Part shown: positions 19,530 through 27,415 of the stretch, in pieces
How the letters are laid out: every line of letters begins with the position of its first letter
Position numbering within the stretch: position 1 is the first letter of the stretch
Source of the DNA: Rhodoferax sp. OV413
Lineage (GTDB): Bacteria > Pseudomonadota > Gammaproteobacteria > Burkholderiales > Burkholderiaceae_C
Direction: 5' to 3'
Length of the DNA stretch: 44,504 nucleotides
Assembly: GCF_945881795.1 (NCBI RefSeq)
Contig: NZ_CAMCVG010000009.1
Location: 1-44,504, forward strand
Position numbers and translations under genes: made by a program
The notes under the pieces: model-generated
Told to the model about the DNA's origin: nothing
What the model saw: the letters and a program-made list of their open reading frames with translations, nothing else
Databases searched by the model: none

Positions 19530-20331
19530 GGGGATTTCCTTGTTCAAATTAACCAGCCTCAACCTCAACGGCATCCGTTCTGCCACCAGCAAGGGCCTAG
19601 AAGCCTGGCTTGCCCGGGCGCAGCCTGATTGTATTTGTGTGCAAGAGGTGAAGGCCCAGGCCGGTGACGTCCAAGGGCGCTTCGAACGCCTGGGCGATTT
19701 GCACGGGCACTTTCATTTTGCCGAGAAAAAAGGGTATTCCGGTGTCGGTATCTACAGCCGGCACACGCCCAGCGATGTGCGCATCGGTTTCGGCTCCGCG
19801 GAGTTTGACCCCGAAGGGCGCTATCTTGAACTGCGCTTTGACACGCCGGTGCGCAAGCTCTCCATCATCAGCGCCTACTTTCCCAGCGGCTCCTCCGGCG
19901 AAGACCGGCAGGCCGCCAAGTTCCGTTTTCTGGAGGAGTTTTACCCGCACCTGCAAAAGCTCCGCACAGAGCGCGAGCTGCTGCTGTGCGGCGACCTGAA
20001 CATCGCCCACCAGGAAATCGACCTGAAAAACTGGAAGGGCAACCGGAAAAACTCTGGCTTCCTGCCCGAAGAGCGCGCCTGGATGAGCAAGGCCTTGGGT
20101 GAGGGCGGCTTCATCGACGTGTTCCGCCAACTCGAGCCCACCGCCACCGACGACTGCTACACCTGGTGGAGCAACCGCGGCCAGGCGTATGCCAAGAACG
20201 TGGGCTGGAGGCTGGACTACCACCTCGCCACGCCGGCCCTCGCAGCCAGCGCCCGAAGCGTGAACATTTACAAGGGCGAGAAGTTCTCAGACCACGCGCC
20301 GGTCACCCTGGAGTACGACCTGGCGCTGTGA
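19528..20331 (+). CDS. xth: Exodeoxyribonuclease III (AP endonuclease, Xth family)
   Basis: 267 residues from ATG 19528. Motifs of the EEP fold are all visible: SLNLNGIRSA, CVQEVKAQ (metal-binding Glu), CGDLNIAHQEIDLKN, WRLDYHL and FSDHAPVTLEYDL (catalytic His). It incises DNA at abasic sites and degrades 3' ends in base excision repair. A TTG at 19540, with GGGGA 5 nt upstream, would give MFKLTSLNLNG, the more usual N-terminus, and is a serious alternative. Its promoter must lie inside the pyrE coding region. Confidence 0.93.
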   Translation: MGISLFKLTSLNLNGIRSATSKGLEAWLARAQPDCICVQEVKAQAGDVQGRFERLGDLHGHFHFAEKKGYSGVGIYSRHTPSDVRIGFGSAEFDPEGRYLELRFDTPVRKLSIISAYFPSGSSGEDRQAAKFRFLEEFYPHLQKLRTERELLLCGDLNIAHQEIDLKNWKGNRKNSGFLPEERAWMSKALGEGGFIDVFRQLEPTATDDCYTWWSNRGQAYAKNVGWRLDYHLATPALAASARSVNIYKGEKFSDHAPVTLEYDLAL

Positions 20332-20395
20332 TCCCGGGTGCAGCAAGTCGCGGGTCTAGCCGCGCGGCGTGCCTCAAAGCGCCAGCGGCTTAGCC

Positions 20396-22165
20396 TCAGA
20401 AGCTTTCCCACTCCTTGTTATCGCCCGCTTTGTCGGTCTGCGCAATGCTGTCCGGTTTTGGCAATGAGGCTGCCTTCTGCGCGGGGGCCCGGAGCTTGGG
20501 GCTGGCGGGTGGCGGGCTGCGGCGCTCGGCGCTCTGGTGAGCGGCCACTGGCGCACGCGCAGCGGCGCGAACGGCGCCGCTGCCGGGCTTGAACTGGCTA
20601 TTGTTGCCGGAGCCCTGTGCGTCGAGCTTGAAGACAGCGACCACCTTCACCAGTTCGCTCGACTGAGCTCTGAGGCTGCTGGCGGCCGCGGCCATTTCTT
20701 CGACCAATGCGGCATTTTGCTGGGTGGCCTGGTCCATCTCGGTCACGGCCTCACCGATTTGCGCGGCACCCGCAGCCTGCTCGTCGCTGGCAGAGCTGAT
20801 TTCGCCCACCAAGTCGCTCACCCTGCGGATGGAGCTGACCACTTCGGTCATGGTCGACCCTGCGTCGTCCACCAGCGCGGCGCCGTGCTCCACGCGCTCC
20901 ACGCTGGCGTTGATCAGGTTCTTGATTTCCTTGGCCGCCGCGGCACTGCGCCCTGCCAGCGAACGAACCTCACTGGCCACCACCGCAAATCCGCGGCCTT
21001 GCTCGCCAGCGCGGGCCGCTTCGACCGCCGCGTTCAGCGCAAGGATGTTGGTCTGGAAGGCGATACCGTCAATCACGCTGATGATGTCGGCAATCTTGCG
21101 TGACGAGTCGTTGATGTCCTTCATGGTGTGGACTACCCGGCCCACCACCTCGCCACCGCGGGCAGCGATGGCAGATGCGCTGGCGGCCAGTTGATTGGCC
21201 TGGCGGGCGCTGTCTGCGTTGTGTTTGACCTGGGAGCTGAGCTCTTCCATGGTGGCGGCGGTTTCTTCAAGGGCGCTGGCCTGGCTGCCGGTGCGGGCGG
21301 ACAGGTCCTGGTTGCCCTGGGCAATTTCCGCGCTGGCATTGGCCACGCTGTCGGAACTTTGGCGCACCTGGCGCACCAAGCGGATGAGCTCGGTTTGCAT
21401 GGTCTTGAGGGCGGTCAGCAGCTGGCCGGTTTCGTCGGTGCTGTTCACTTGAATCGAGGTGCTCAGGTCGCCCTGCGACACGCTGCTGGCAATACGCACC
21501 GCCTGCGACATGGGGACGGTAATGGAGCGCGCAATGAAGATGGAGATAGCCACAGCGATCGCGAGCGCCACCGCGGTGAGGCCTGCGATCACGTAGATTG
21601 CGTTGGCAATGTCCGCCTCCATCTTTTCGCTGTCTTTGTGCATCAGGTCTTCCTGGTAGTGGACCAGCGCTTCGGCAGCCTGAAAGTACGCAAGCTGCGG
21701 CTTTTGAAACTCGGTCAGCAGGTATTCGCCGGCCTCATCCACCTTGCCGCTGCGCAAAATTTTGGTGAGCTCGGAGCGCGATGCGGCATAAGAATCACGT
21801 GACGATTTCAGGGCGTCGAACAGGCCCAGCCCCTTTTCTGAACGAATCAGCGGGGCCAACTTGTCAATCACCGCCGCATTGGCTGCGGCCTCCTGGTCAA
21901 CCTTGGTGAGCCAGGCTTCCATCTTTTCGGGCTGCTTGGCTGCGAGGATGGCGTTGCGCAGGTAGCGGGCCTGCATGTTCTGGTGCTCAACTATTACGAA
22001 TACCTGCTCCACCTTGGCGTAACGGTCGTGAATCACGATATTGACCATCTCACCCAGCGAGCGGAAGCGCTGGATGGAGAGCGTGGAAATCAGCACCAGA
22101 ATCAGGCCGGCCAGACCAAAGCCCCACGCCAGCTTGCTGGCCAATTTCAAATTGTTGAAGTTCAT
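20396..22165 (-). CDS. Methyl-accepting chemotaxis protein
   Basis: 589 residues. First membrane helix about 10-32, a periplasmic four-helix-bundle-like sensor (about 33-185), second helix about 188-210 ([22 protein letters not shown]), HAMP about 211-265, then the signalling hairpin whose tip [33 protein letters not shown] is nearly invariant. The C-terminus is an Ala/Pro-rich linker ending in EWESF, which resembles the NWETF pentapeptide that tethers CheR and CheB in E. coli Tar and Tsr, so it is likely a well-adapting receptor. The ligand is unknown. Start ATG 22165 is preferred; 22213 is also open but adds an atypical tail. Confidence 0.94.
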   Translation of the reverse strand: MNFNNLKLASKLAWGFGLAGLILVLISTLSIQRFRSLGEMVNIVIHDRYAKVEQVFVIVEHQNMQARYLRNAILAAKQPEKMEAWLTKVDQEAAANAAVIDKLAPLIRSEKGLGLFDALKSSRDSYAASRSELTKILRSGKVDEAGEYLLTEFQKPQLAYFQAAEALVHYQEDLMHKDSEKMEADIANAIYVIAGLTAVALAIAVAISIFIARSITVPMSQAVRIASSVSQGDLSTSIQVNSTDETGQLLTALKTMQTELIRLVRQVRQSSDSVANASAEIAQGNQDLSARTGSQASALEETAATMEELSSQVKHNADSARQANQLAASASAIAARGGEVVGRVVHTMKDINDSSRKIADIISVIDGIAFQTNILALNAAVEAARAGEQGRGFAVVASEVRSLAGRSAAAAKEIKNLINASVERVEHGAALVDDAGSTMTEVVSSIRRVSDLVGEISSASDEQAAGAAQIGEAVTEMDQATQQNAALVEEMAAAASSLRAQSSELVKVVAVFKLDAQGSGNNSQFKPGSGAVRAAARAPVAAHQSAERRSPPPASPKLRAPAQKAASLPKPDSIAQTDKAGDNKEWESF

Positions 22166-22245
22166 GTTGAAAGTTAAAAAAATCAATGCGCACGGGGTGA
22201 ACCAGGCTGTCATGTCGAGTCGGTGTGCGGCCCGAGCCGACCCCG

Positions 22246-22274
22246 AAGGTACTGGGGTTCTTGACGTGCGTCAA
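22246..22274 (-). promoter_or_regulatory. Chemoreceptor promoter with FNR/CRP-type palindrome over its -35
   Basis: On the minus strand, TTGACG (22274-22269), a 17-nt spacer and TACCTT (22251-22246) form a fair sigma-70 promoter. TTGACG is the left arm of a perfect palindrome, TTGACGTGCGTCAA read on the + strand (22261-22274), of the form TTGAC-N4-GTCAA. This is the layout of FNR/Anr/Dnr-family sites. The predicted start site is near 22240, about 75 nt before the gene. Confidence 0.5.
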
Positions 22275-22319
22275 TCTGGCAAGCCCTAGCACGGTAGGGC
22301 CTTGGCCGGCATCGTTCGC

Positions 22320-23237
22320 TTATCGGGCGGGGGGTTTTTGCGCACGCGCAAAAAGCGGCATGACCTGCGGCAGGGCGGCCTCTATGTCGGCAATGCGGGT
22401 GCTGCCGGCGGGGTGGGTGGAAAGCCACTGAGGGGGGGCGTTTTTATTGGCGGCCGACATCTTGCGCCACAGGGTAATGCCGGCGCGAGGATCGTAGCCC
22501 GCGCGGGCGGCCAGCTCCAGCCCCACCAGGTCGGCCTCGGACTCGTCTTCGCGGCCGAACTTGAGGGTGAGCAGCTGCGCGCCATAGTTCGTCACGGTCT
22601 GGCCGATCTGGCCCAGGCCCAGTGCCTGGCCCAGAAGGTTGGCCCCCAGCCCGGTGGCCACCGACTTGCCCATGCGTTCGCGGGCGTGCTCGCGCAAGGC
22701 GTGGGCGATCTCGTGGCCCATCACCATGGCGACCTCGTCGTCGGTGAGCTTGAGCGACTCCAGAATACCGGTGTAGAAAACAATCTTGCCGCCGGGCATG
22801 CAGAAGGCGTTGATCTGCTTGGAGCCCATCAGGTTCACCTCCCAGCGCCAGCCTTTGGCGCGCGGATTCCAGTCAGTCGCGAACGGAATAATGCGCCGTG
22901 CAATCGCCCGCAGGCGCTGCAGTTGCGCGTTGTCGGGGCCTGCCAGCGCGTTTTGTTGCCGCGCGTCGCCCAGCATCTGGGCGTACTGTCGGGCCGCCGA
23001 AAGCTCGATGTCTTGCGCCGGCACCAGCTTACTGAAGGCAGAGTTGCCACCCACTTCCACCCCCTCGCGGGCGAGCGCAGGCCCGCCGGCAAGGCTGAGA
23101 ATCAGCCCGAGCCCCAACAGAAGCCCCAGCAGCCGGGCCCTCGCACCGGTGGACGCCAGCGGCATCGCCACGCCCGAGCTCGCCCGGCAGTTGTGGCCGG
23201 CGCGTTTCACGGGAGGAGACAGGGGGTTGGTGAACAT
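22320..23237 (-). CDS. M48 family zinc metallopeptidase, periplasmic
   Basis: 305 residues from ATG 23237. VMGHEIAHALREH is the HExxH zinc motif with the family's extra His, and EDESEADLVGLEL supplies the third zinc ligand (ExxxD/E type). The hydrophobic run LLGLLLGLGLILSLAGGPALA is a signal peptide, so it resembles BepA/LoiP-type envelope proteases rather than membrane-embedded HtpX. ATG 23165 would give a tidier signal peptide (MPLASTGARARLLG) and is a good alternative; neither has a clear ribosome site. Divergent from ampG, with start codons only about 22 nt apart if 23237 is used. Confidence 0.88.
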   Translation of the reverse strand: MFTNPLSPPVKRAGHNCRASSGVAMPLASTGARARLLGLLLGLGLILSLAGGPALAREGVEVGGNSAFSKLVPAQDIELSAARQYAQMLGDARQQNALAGPDNAQLQRLRAIARRIIPFATDWNPRAKGWRWEVNLMGSKQINAFCMPGGKIVFYTGILESLKLTDDEVAMVMGHEIAHALREHARERMGKSVATGLGANLLGQALGLGQIGQTVTNYGAQLLTLKFGREDESEADLVGLELAARAGYDPRAGITLWRKMSAANKNAPPQWLSTHPAGSTRIADIEAALPQVMPLFARAQKPPAR

Positions 23238-23258
23238 GGTGGGAAGTATTATTCCCCG

Positions 23259-24602
23259 ATGAGCCCTGCAACGCCTGACACCCCGCGCCCCGAAGACCCG
23301 CCCCGCTGGCGCGAGACGCTCAGGGTCTACGCCGAGCCGGCCTCGCTGCGCATGCTGTCGCTGGGTTTTTCGGCGGGGCTGCCCCTGCTGTTGGTATTCG
23401 GCACCCTGAGCTTCTGGCTGCGCGAAGCCGGCGTCGACCTGGCGACCATCGGTTTTCTGAGCTGGGTGGGACTGGTGTACGCCTTCAAATGGGCCTGGTC
23501 GCCGCTGGTGGACCGCCTGCCGATTCCGCTGCTCACGCGGCTGCTGGGGCGGCGGCGCAGTTGGCTGCTGCTGGCCCAGAGCCTGGTTGTGGGGGGGCTG
23601 GTGTGCATGGCGCTGACCGATCCCAAAGTCGCGCTGATGCCGGTGGTGTGGTGCGCGATTGCGGTGGCGGTGGGTTCGGCCACGCAGGACATTGCGCTGG
23701 ACGCCTTTCGCATCGAGTCGGCCGACAGCCGTCACCAGGCCGCGTTGTCGGCCACCTATATGACCGGCTACCGGTTGGCCATGATCTGGGCCGGCGCCGG
23801 GGCCTTGTGGCTGGCCGCCAGCGCCGAGACGCCGCAGGCCGAGGCCTACCAATATGCCGCATGGAAAACCGCCTACCTGCTGATGGCGGCCAGCATGCTG
23901 CCGGGCATGTTGACGGTGCTGTTTTCCAAAGAGCCCGCGCAGCAGGCACTGCCGCCGGCGCGCAACGCCCGCGAGTGGCTCCAAGGCGCGCTGATTGCGC
24001 CCTTTGCCGACTTTGTGGGCCGCTACCGCTGGCATGCGGTGCTGATACTGGCGCTGATTGCCACCTACCGCATCAGCGATGTGGTGATGGGTATCATGGC
24101 CAACCCGTTTTATGTGGACATGGGGTTCAGCAAAACCGAAGTCGCCACGGTGAGCAAGCTCTACGGCGTGGTGATGACGCTGGCAGGCGCCTTTGTGGGC
24201 GGCGTGCTGGCCATGCGCTTTGGTGTGATGCGGGTGCTGATGCTGGGCGCCCTGCTGAGTTCTGCCAGCAACCTGCTGTTTGCCTGGCTGGCCGGCCAGG
24301 GGCACGACCTGAATGCGCTGATATTTGTCATCTCGGCGGACAACCTCTCCAGCGGCATTGCCACCGCAGCGTTTGTCGCCTACCTGTCATCGCTCACCAA
24401 CATCAGCTATTCGGCCACGCAGTACGCGCTGTTCAGCTCGATGATGCTGCTGTTTCCGAAGTTTCTGGCCGGCTACTCGGGCTGGTTTGTGAAGGTGCAG
24501 GGCTACCCGGCCTTCTTCACCGCGACCGCCTGCCTGGGGGTGCCGGTGGTGGCACTGGTGGTGCTGGCTTCACGCATCAAAATCACCTCTAGCCCCCGCT
24601 GA
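23259..24602 (+). CDS. ampG: AmpG family muropeptide permease (MFS)
   Basis: 447 residues with about 12-14 membrane segments. GFSAGLPLLLVFGTLSFWLREAGVDL, WVGLVYAFKWAWSPLVDRLPIP and ATQDIALDAFRIE are the conserved AmpG blocks. It imports GlcNAc-anhydroMurNAc peptides for cell-wall recycling and beta-lactamase induction. TATTAT ends 6 nt before the ATG, suggesting a leaderless message. The last residues (IKITSSPR) and the TGA stop are encoded by a copy of the interspersed repeat at 24576-24634, so the C-terminus has been rewritten. Confidence 0.93.
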   Translation: MSPATPDTPRPEDPPRWRETLRVYAEPASLRMLSLGFSAGLPLLLVFGTLSFWLREAGVDLATIGFLSWVGLVYAFKWAWSPLVDRLPIPLLTRLLGRRRSWLLLAQSLVVGGLVCMALTDPKVALMPVVWCAIAVAVGSATQDIALDAFRIESADSRHQAALSATYMTGYRLAMIWAGAGALWLAASAETPQAEAYQYAAWKTAYLLMAASMLPGMLTVLFSKEPAQQALPPARNAREWLQGALIAPFADFVGRYRWHAVLILALIATYRISDVVMGIMANPFYVDMGFSKTEVATVSKLYGVVMTLAGAFVGGVLAMRFGVMRVLMLGALLSSASNLLFAWLAGQGHDLNALIFVISADNLSSGIATAAFVAYLSSLTNISYSATQYALFSSMMLLFPKFLAGYSGWFVKVQGYPAFFTATACLGVPVVALVVLASRIKITSSPR

Positions 24603-24634
24603 TATTGCGCAGACAGCTATATTTTTTGTAGCAA
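24576..24634 (+). repeat. Interspersed palindromic repeat, copy 3 (ampG stop)
   Basis: The most complete copy: ATCAAAATCACCTCTAGC, then CCCCGCTGATATTGCGCAGA, then CAGCTATATTTTTTGTAGCA. The right part can form GCTA...TAGC with an AT-rich loop. The TGA stop of ampG (24600-24602) lies inside it. It serves as my reference for the other copies. Confidence 0.75.
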
Positions 24635-24682
24635 AGGTGGTGCAGGACACAGCCGCAGCCGCGAGAGGCGGAGTGGGTCGGT

Positions 24683-25954
24683 CTAAGCCGTGACCTTGAG
24701 GAACAAGTCGCGGTCGGGCGCGAAGTTTTCGTGCAAAGGCAGGAGCGCGCCGCCCAGTGCCCGGGCGTCCGAGCCGATGCTGCCGGCAATCACGGTGGCC
24801 GGCCACATGCCTTCCCAGTTGTAGTTGTTCAGGGCTCGCGTGGTCTCGTCAATCAGGCGCAGGAGCATGGTGCGGCTGAAGGAGCCGTCGATGACCACCG
24901 CGTCGAGGTCCAGAAATGCGGTCCCGCTCACCACGCACTGGGCCAGACCCTGCGCGGCGCTGGCAATCCAGGCGCCGGTGAGGGCGGCATAGGCGCCACC
25001 GAGTGCGCGATCATCGTAGGCCGCGGTGGGCTCGAGGCCGGCACCCTTGAAGTGCTGCTCCAGCTCCCAGAGCGAGGCATGGGCCAGCAGCTGCTCCGGC
25101 ACACCAGCACCGCTGGCCACCTGCAGCGGCAAAGACGCCACCGCGCCCGCATTGCCGTGAATGCCGGCATGCAAATGCGAATTGAGCACCAGCCCGCCCC
25201 CGACAAAGGTGTCTACAAACAAGTACAAGAAGCTCTTTACATCGCGGCCGCGGCCGGCCACCAGCTCAGCCACGCAGGCGGCCTGGGTGTCCTTGGCAAA
25301 GCTCACCGGCACATCGGTCATGGCCTGCACCTGCGCCAACAGGTCGACCTGGTTCCACTGGTCGGACACGCTCTGCGGCAGGCCCAGCATTTTGTGCCAG
25401 CCGCCTAAATTAAAGGGCGCGGCGACACCTACCCCCACCAGACGCTGCGCCAGCGCGCCCATGCCGTCCTGGATGGCGCGCATTCGCAGCTGCACCTGCG
25501 GAATCAGCGCGGCGGCATCGGGAAAGTCGTAGGGAAGCGACTCGCGCACCCGCACCGCGCCGGTAAAGTCCACCAGCAGCCAGTCCGCGCTACGCCGGCC
25601 GATCTTGATGCCGAGCGAAAACGCGCCGTCGGGGTTGAGCGCCATGGGCACCGAAGGCTGTCCGATGCGCCCGCGCACCCGGTCCTGCCGGATGAGCAGG
25701 CCGTCGTCTTCGAGGCGGGTGGTAATGAGGCCAATGGTCTGGGCGGTGAGGCCGGTGAGGCGCGCGAGGTCGGCCTTGGGCAGGCTGCCATTGAGGCGGA
25801 TGGCCTGCAGCACCACGCGTTCGTTGAACTGCCGCATGCCCACATGGTTGGAGCCGCGCGGCCGCAGCACGGCGGGGGCGGCCTCTTTGGGCGCGGTTCC
25901 GGGGTCAGCAGGGGTGTGCGGGAGGGCGTTGGGCAGAGTTTCAGCGGGCGTCAT
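24683..25954 (-). CDS. ROK family transcriptional regulator
   Basis: 423 residues. An N-terminal winged-helix region (about 38-95: NERVVLQAIRLNGSLPKADLARLTGLTAQTIGLI) is joined to a ROK sugar-kinase-like domain (VGVGVAAPFNLGG, VSFAKDTQAACVAELVAGRG, GGGLVLNSHLHAGIHGNAGA). Such proteins repress or activate sugar-uptake genes. The CxCGxxGC zinc motif of many ROK proteins is missing: after GNAGAVASLPL there are no cysteines. ATG 25954 is chosen as start; the frame stays open far upstream but through non-family sequence. No sugar genes flank it, so its targets are elsewhere or it acts on itself. Confidence 0.9.
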   Translation of the reverse strand: MTPAETLPNALPHTPADPGTAPKEAAPAVLRPRGSNHVGMRQFNERVVLQAIRLNGSLPKADLARLTGLTAQTIGLITTRLEDDGLLIRQDRVRGRIGQPSVPMALNPDGAFSLGIKIGRRSADWLLVDFTGAVRVRESLPYDFPDAAALIPQVQLRMRAIQDGMGALAQRLVGVGVAAPFNLGGWHKMLGLPQSVSDQWNQVDLLAQVQAMTDVPVSFAKDTQAACVAELVAGRGRDVKSFLYLFVDTFVGGGLVLNSHLHAGIHGNAGAVASLPLQVASGAGVPEQLLAHASLWELEQHFKGAGLEPTAAYDDRALGGAYAALTGAWIASAAQGLAQCVVSGTAFLDLDAVVIDGSFSRTMLLRLIDETTRALNNYNWEGMWPATVIAGSIGSDARALGGALLPLHENFAPDRDLFLKVTA

Positions 25955-26105
25955 GGTGGCGAGATTCTCACCGAGGAAGGCATCCCCGCCCGAAAAAACC
26001 CGATCTCCGCGAATTCCCCCCAGGCGGGGGATGGTGCTTTGGCACCGCAGCCGGAACAATCCTTCCCAGCTGCTGTCACAGTGCTCAAGGAAAGAAAGAG
26101 AACAA

Positions 26106-26138
26106 CAAAAGATCAGCAAAAGATCGGCAAAGGTCGAC
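26106..26138. repeat. Three tandem 11-bp direct repeats
   Basis: Units CAAAAGATCAG, CAAAAGATCGG and CAAAGGTCGAC stand head to tail, one per helical turn. They lie 152-184 nt upstream of the ROK start codon, so they could be an operator array for that regulator, or part of the candidate sRNA. Confidence 0.6.
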
Positions 26139-26214
26139 AACTTATGGAGAGCAACGAAGCCAGCGCAATAGGCTTGCCTCCAGAAGTTCCAAGGTTTCGA
26201 ACCGTTCCAACGAC

Positions 26215-26263
26215 GTCCCCTTCGGGGGACTTTTATAAAGCCACCTCCGGGTGGCTTTTTTTT
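26215..26263 (+). terminator. Double stem-loop terminator
   Basis: The first hairpin has a 6-bp GC stem and a UUCG tetraloop; the second (AAAGCCACC / GGTGGCTTT, loop TCCG) runs into eight T on the + strand. On the minus strand the second stem is followed by TTTATAAAA, so it might also stop waaF transcripts weakly. Confidence 0.8.
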
Positions 26264-26282
26264 ATGCCGAATCGGCCCTTGG

Positions 26283-26323
26283 GGTCGGCAGCGTATGCGC
26301 CAACAGCTACAAAAGCGATAGCA
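26283..26323 (+). repeat. Interspersed palindromic repeat, copy 4 (waaF stop)
   Basis: GGCAGCGTATGCGCCAACAG followed by CTACAAAAGCGATAGCACC matches the GCGCAGACAGCTA...TAGCA core. The waaF stop codon (TAG, complement of 26307-26309) and the last codons of that gene lie within it. Confidence 0.6.
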
Positions 26324-27311
26324 CCTGCCCAGGCGCAATGTCGTGCAGGCAGCGGGTGTGGCCCAGCGGGCAGACCCGCGCAAAGCAGGGCGCGCAGTCC
26401 AGCGGAGGCTGGTAGGCCGCATCGTTTTTGAGCCACAGCACCTGCGCCTGTGCATTGAGCGGGGGCGTGTGCAGCGGGCTGGAAGATCCAAAAATCGCAA
26501 CCTGCGGCAAGCCAAAGGCGGCGGCTACATGCATCAGCCCCGAATCGTTGCTCACCATGGCGCGCGCGCCGGCAATCAGCGCCAATGCCTCATCCAGGCT
26601 GGTGCGTCCGGCCAGGTTTACGCAGCGGCCCGCGCCGGATTGGTTCACTTCATCGCCATTCACTTGGGCGGCAATCTCGGCGCACACCGGCTCGTCCTTG
26701 GCCGAGCCCAGCAGCAGCACCGGCAAGTCCAGCCGCGCGGCCAATGCAGCAAAGTGCGCGGCCGGCCAACGCTTGGCCGGGCCGTACTCGGCGCCGGGCG
26801 CCAGCACATAAAAACCCTGCGACGCCAAGCCCTGCGCGCTCAAAGCGGCTGCCAGCGCGTCAGGCGCCAGATGCAACTGCGGCCGGTCAGCGTCTACCCC
26901 GGCCTCGCCACTGAGCGCCGAATAAAACGCCACCATCGGCGGGCGGCTGCCCGAAGGCGGGTTGGGCAGGCGCGCATTGACAAGGCCGATGCGGAATTCG
27001 CCGGTGTAGCCCACGCGCGTCGCAATACCGGCCCACCAGGGAATCAGCGCGCTTTTCAGGGAGTTGGGGCCGAGGTAGGCCCGTTCAAAGCGACCGCGCA
27101 AGTTGTGTGCATAGGCCCGGCGGGCGCGCCACTGAACGCCGCCGCGGGCAAACGGCAGCAACAGCACCTCGGCCACCTGCGGCATGGCGCGGTACACCGG
27201 CGCCACCCAAGGCACCGCCGCCACGGTGATGCGCTCGCCGCGCGCCGCCAGCCGCTTGAGCAGCGGCTCGGTCATGACCGCATCCCCAATCCACTGGGGC
27301 GCAATGACCAA
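26307..27311 (-). CDS. waaF: ADP-heptose:LPS heptosyltransferase II
   Basis: 334 residues from a TTG start at 27311, chosen because LVIAPQWIGDAVMTEPLLKRL is the exact family N-terminus and no ATG or GTG stands close upstream; GGTGGGGAG precedes it. GT9-family motifs: YVLAPGAEYGPAKRWPAAHFAAL, DEPVCAEIAAQ, and the ADP-heptose site MVSNDSGLMHVAAAFGLPQVAIFGSSSP. It adds the second heptose to the LPS inner core. The C-terminal CAPCFARVCPLGHTRCLHDI has the clustered cysteines common in WaaF. The final residues VLSLL and the stop come from repeat copy 4, and a second repeat type lies just upstream of the start. Confidence 0.92.
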   Translation of the reverse strand: MVIAPQWIGDAVMTEPLLKRLAARGERITVAAVPWVAPVYRAMPQVAEVLLLPFARGGVQWRARRAYAHNLRGRFERAYLGPNSLKSALIPWWAGIATRVGYTGEFRIGLVNARLPNPPSGSRPPMVAFYSALSGEAGVDADRPQLHLAPDALAAALSAQGLASQGFYVLAPGAEYGPAKRWPAAHFAALAARLDLPVLLLGSAKDEPVCAEIAAQVNGDEVNQSGAGRCVNLAGRTSLDEALALIAGARAMVSNDSGLMHVAAAFGLPQVAIFGSSSPLHTPPLNAQAQVLWLKNDAAYQPPLDCAPCFARVCPLGHTRCLHDIAPGQVLSLL

Positions 27312-27329
27312 GGACTCCCCACCGATGCG

Positions 27330-27405
27330 GCCTGCGCCCGCGCTTCCCTCAAGGGGGCGCTGCTGGCGGCCCGGCAAAGCCGGATTGACGGCATGCGCTG
27401 GGGCC
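27330..27405. repeat. Second intergenic repeat type with CCGGCTTTGCCGG hairpin
   Basis: Between the zinc-finger gene and waaF. It holds the hairpin GGCCCGGCAAAGCCGG and the blocks CCCTCAAGGGGGCGCTGCTG and GACGGCATGCGCTGGGGCC. I recall this pattern as a frequent spacer element in Comamonadaceae; only one copy is visible here, so that is from memory, not from the window. Confidence 0.4.
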
Positions 27406-27415
27406 ACGGGCACTT

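Larger units (their letters stand above)
26085..26263 (+). ncRNA. Candidate small RNA, + strand
   Basis: The case rests on a strong terminator with no gene in front of it: stem GTCCCC-TTCG-GGGGAC, then GCCACC-TCCG-GGTGGC and T8. Upstream are an A-rich unpaired part (GAAAGAGAACAACAAAAGATC) that could suit Hfq and the near-palindrome GGTTTCGAACC (26192-26202). The 5' end is a guess; I could not find a convincing promoter. I do not recognise the family. The alternative is a plain bidirectional terminator of waaF. Confidence 0.4.
25955..26306. other. Gene-free region upstream of ROK gene and downstream of waaF
   Basis: 352 nt with no credible ORF. It holds two small hairpins near 26016-26045 (CCCCC-GGGGG and GGTGC-GCACC), three tandem 11-mers (26106-26138), two stem-loops followed by a T8 run pointing + (26215-26263) and the start of a repeat copy (26283). 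Since no + strand gene ends here, the terminator suggests an RNA transcribed from inside this stretch. Confidence 0.6.

Noticed and set aside
26192..26202. GGTTTCGAACC resembling a tRNA T-arm
   Set aside because: No acceptor stem, D-arm or anticodon arm can be fitted around it; it is just a short palindrome.
25955..26515. N-terminal extension of the ROK gene by about 187 codons
   Set aside because: The extended part crosses hairpins, tandem repeats and the waaF 3' end and shows no protein-like composition; the HTH domain starts after ATG 25954.
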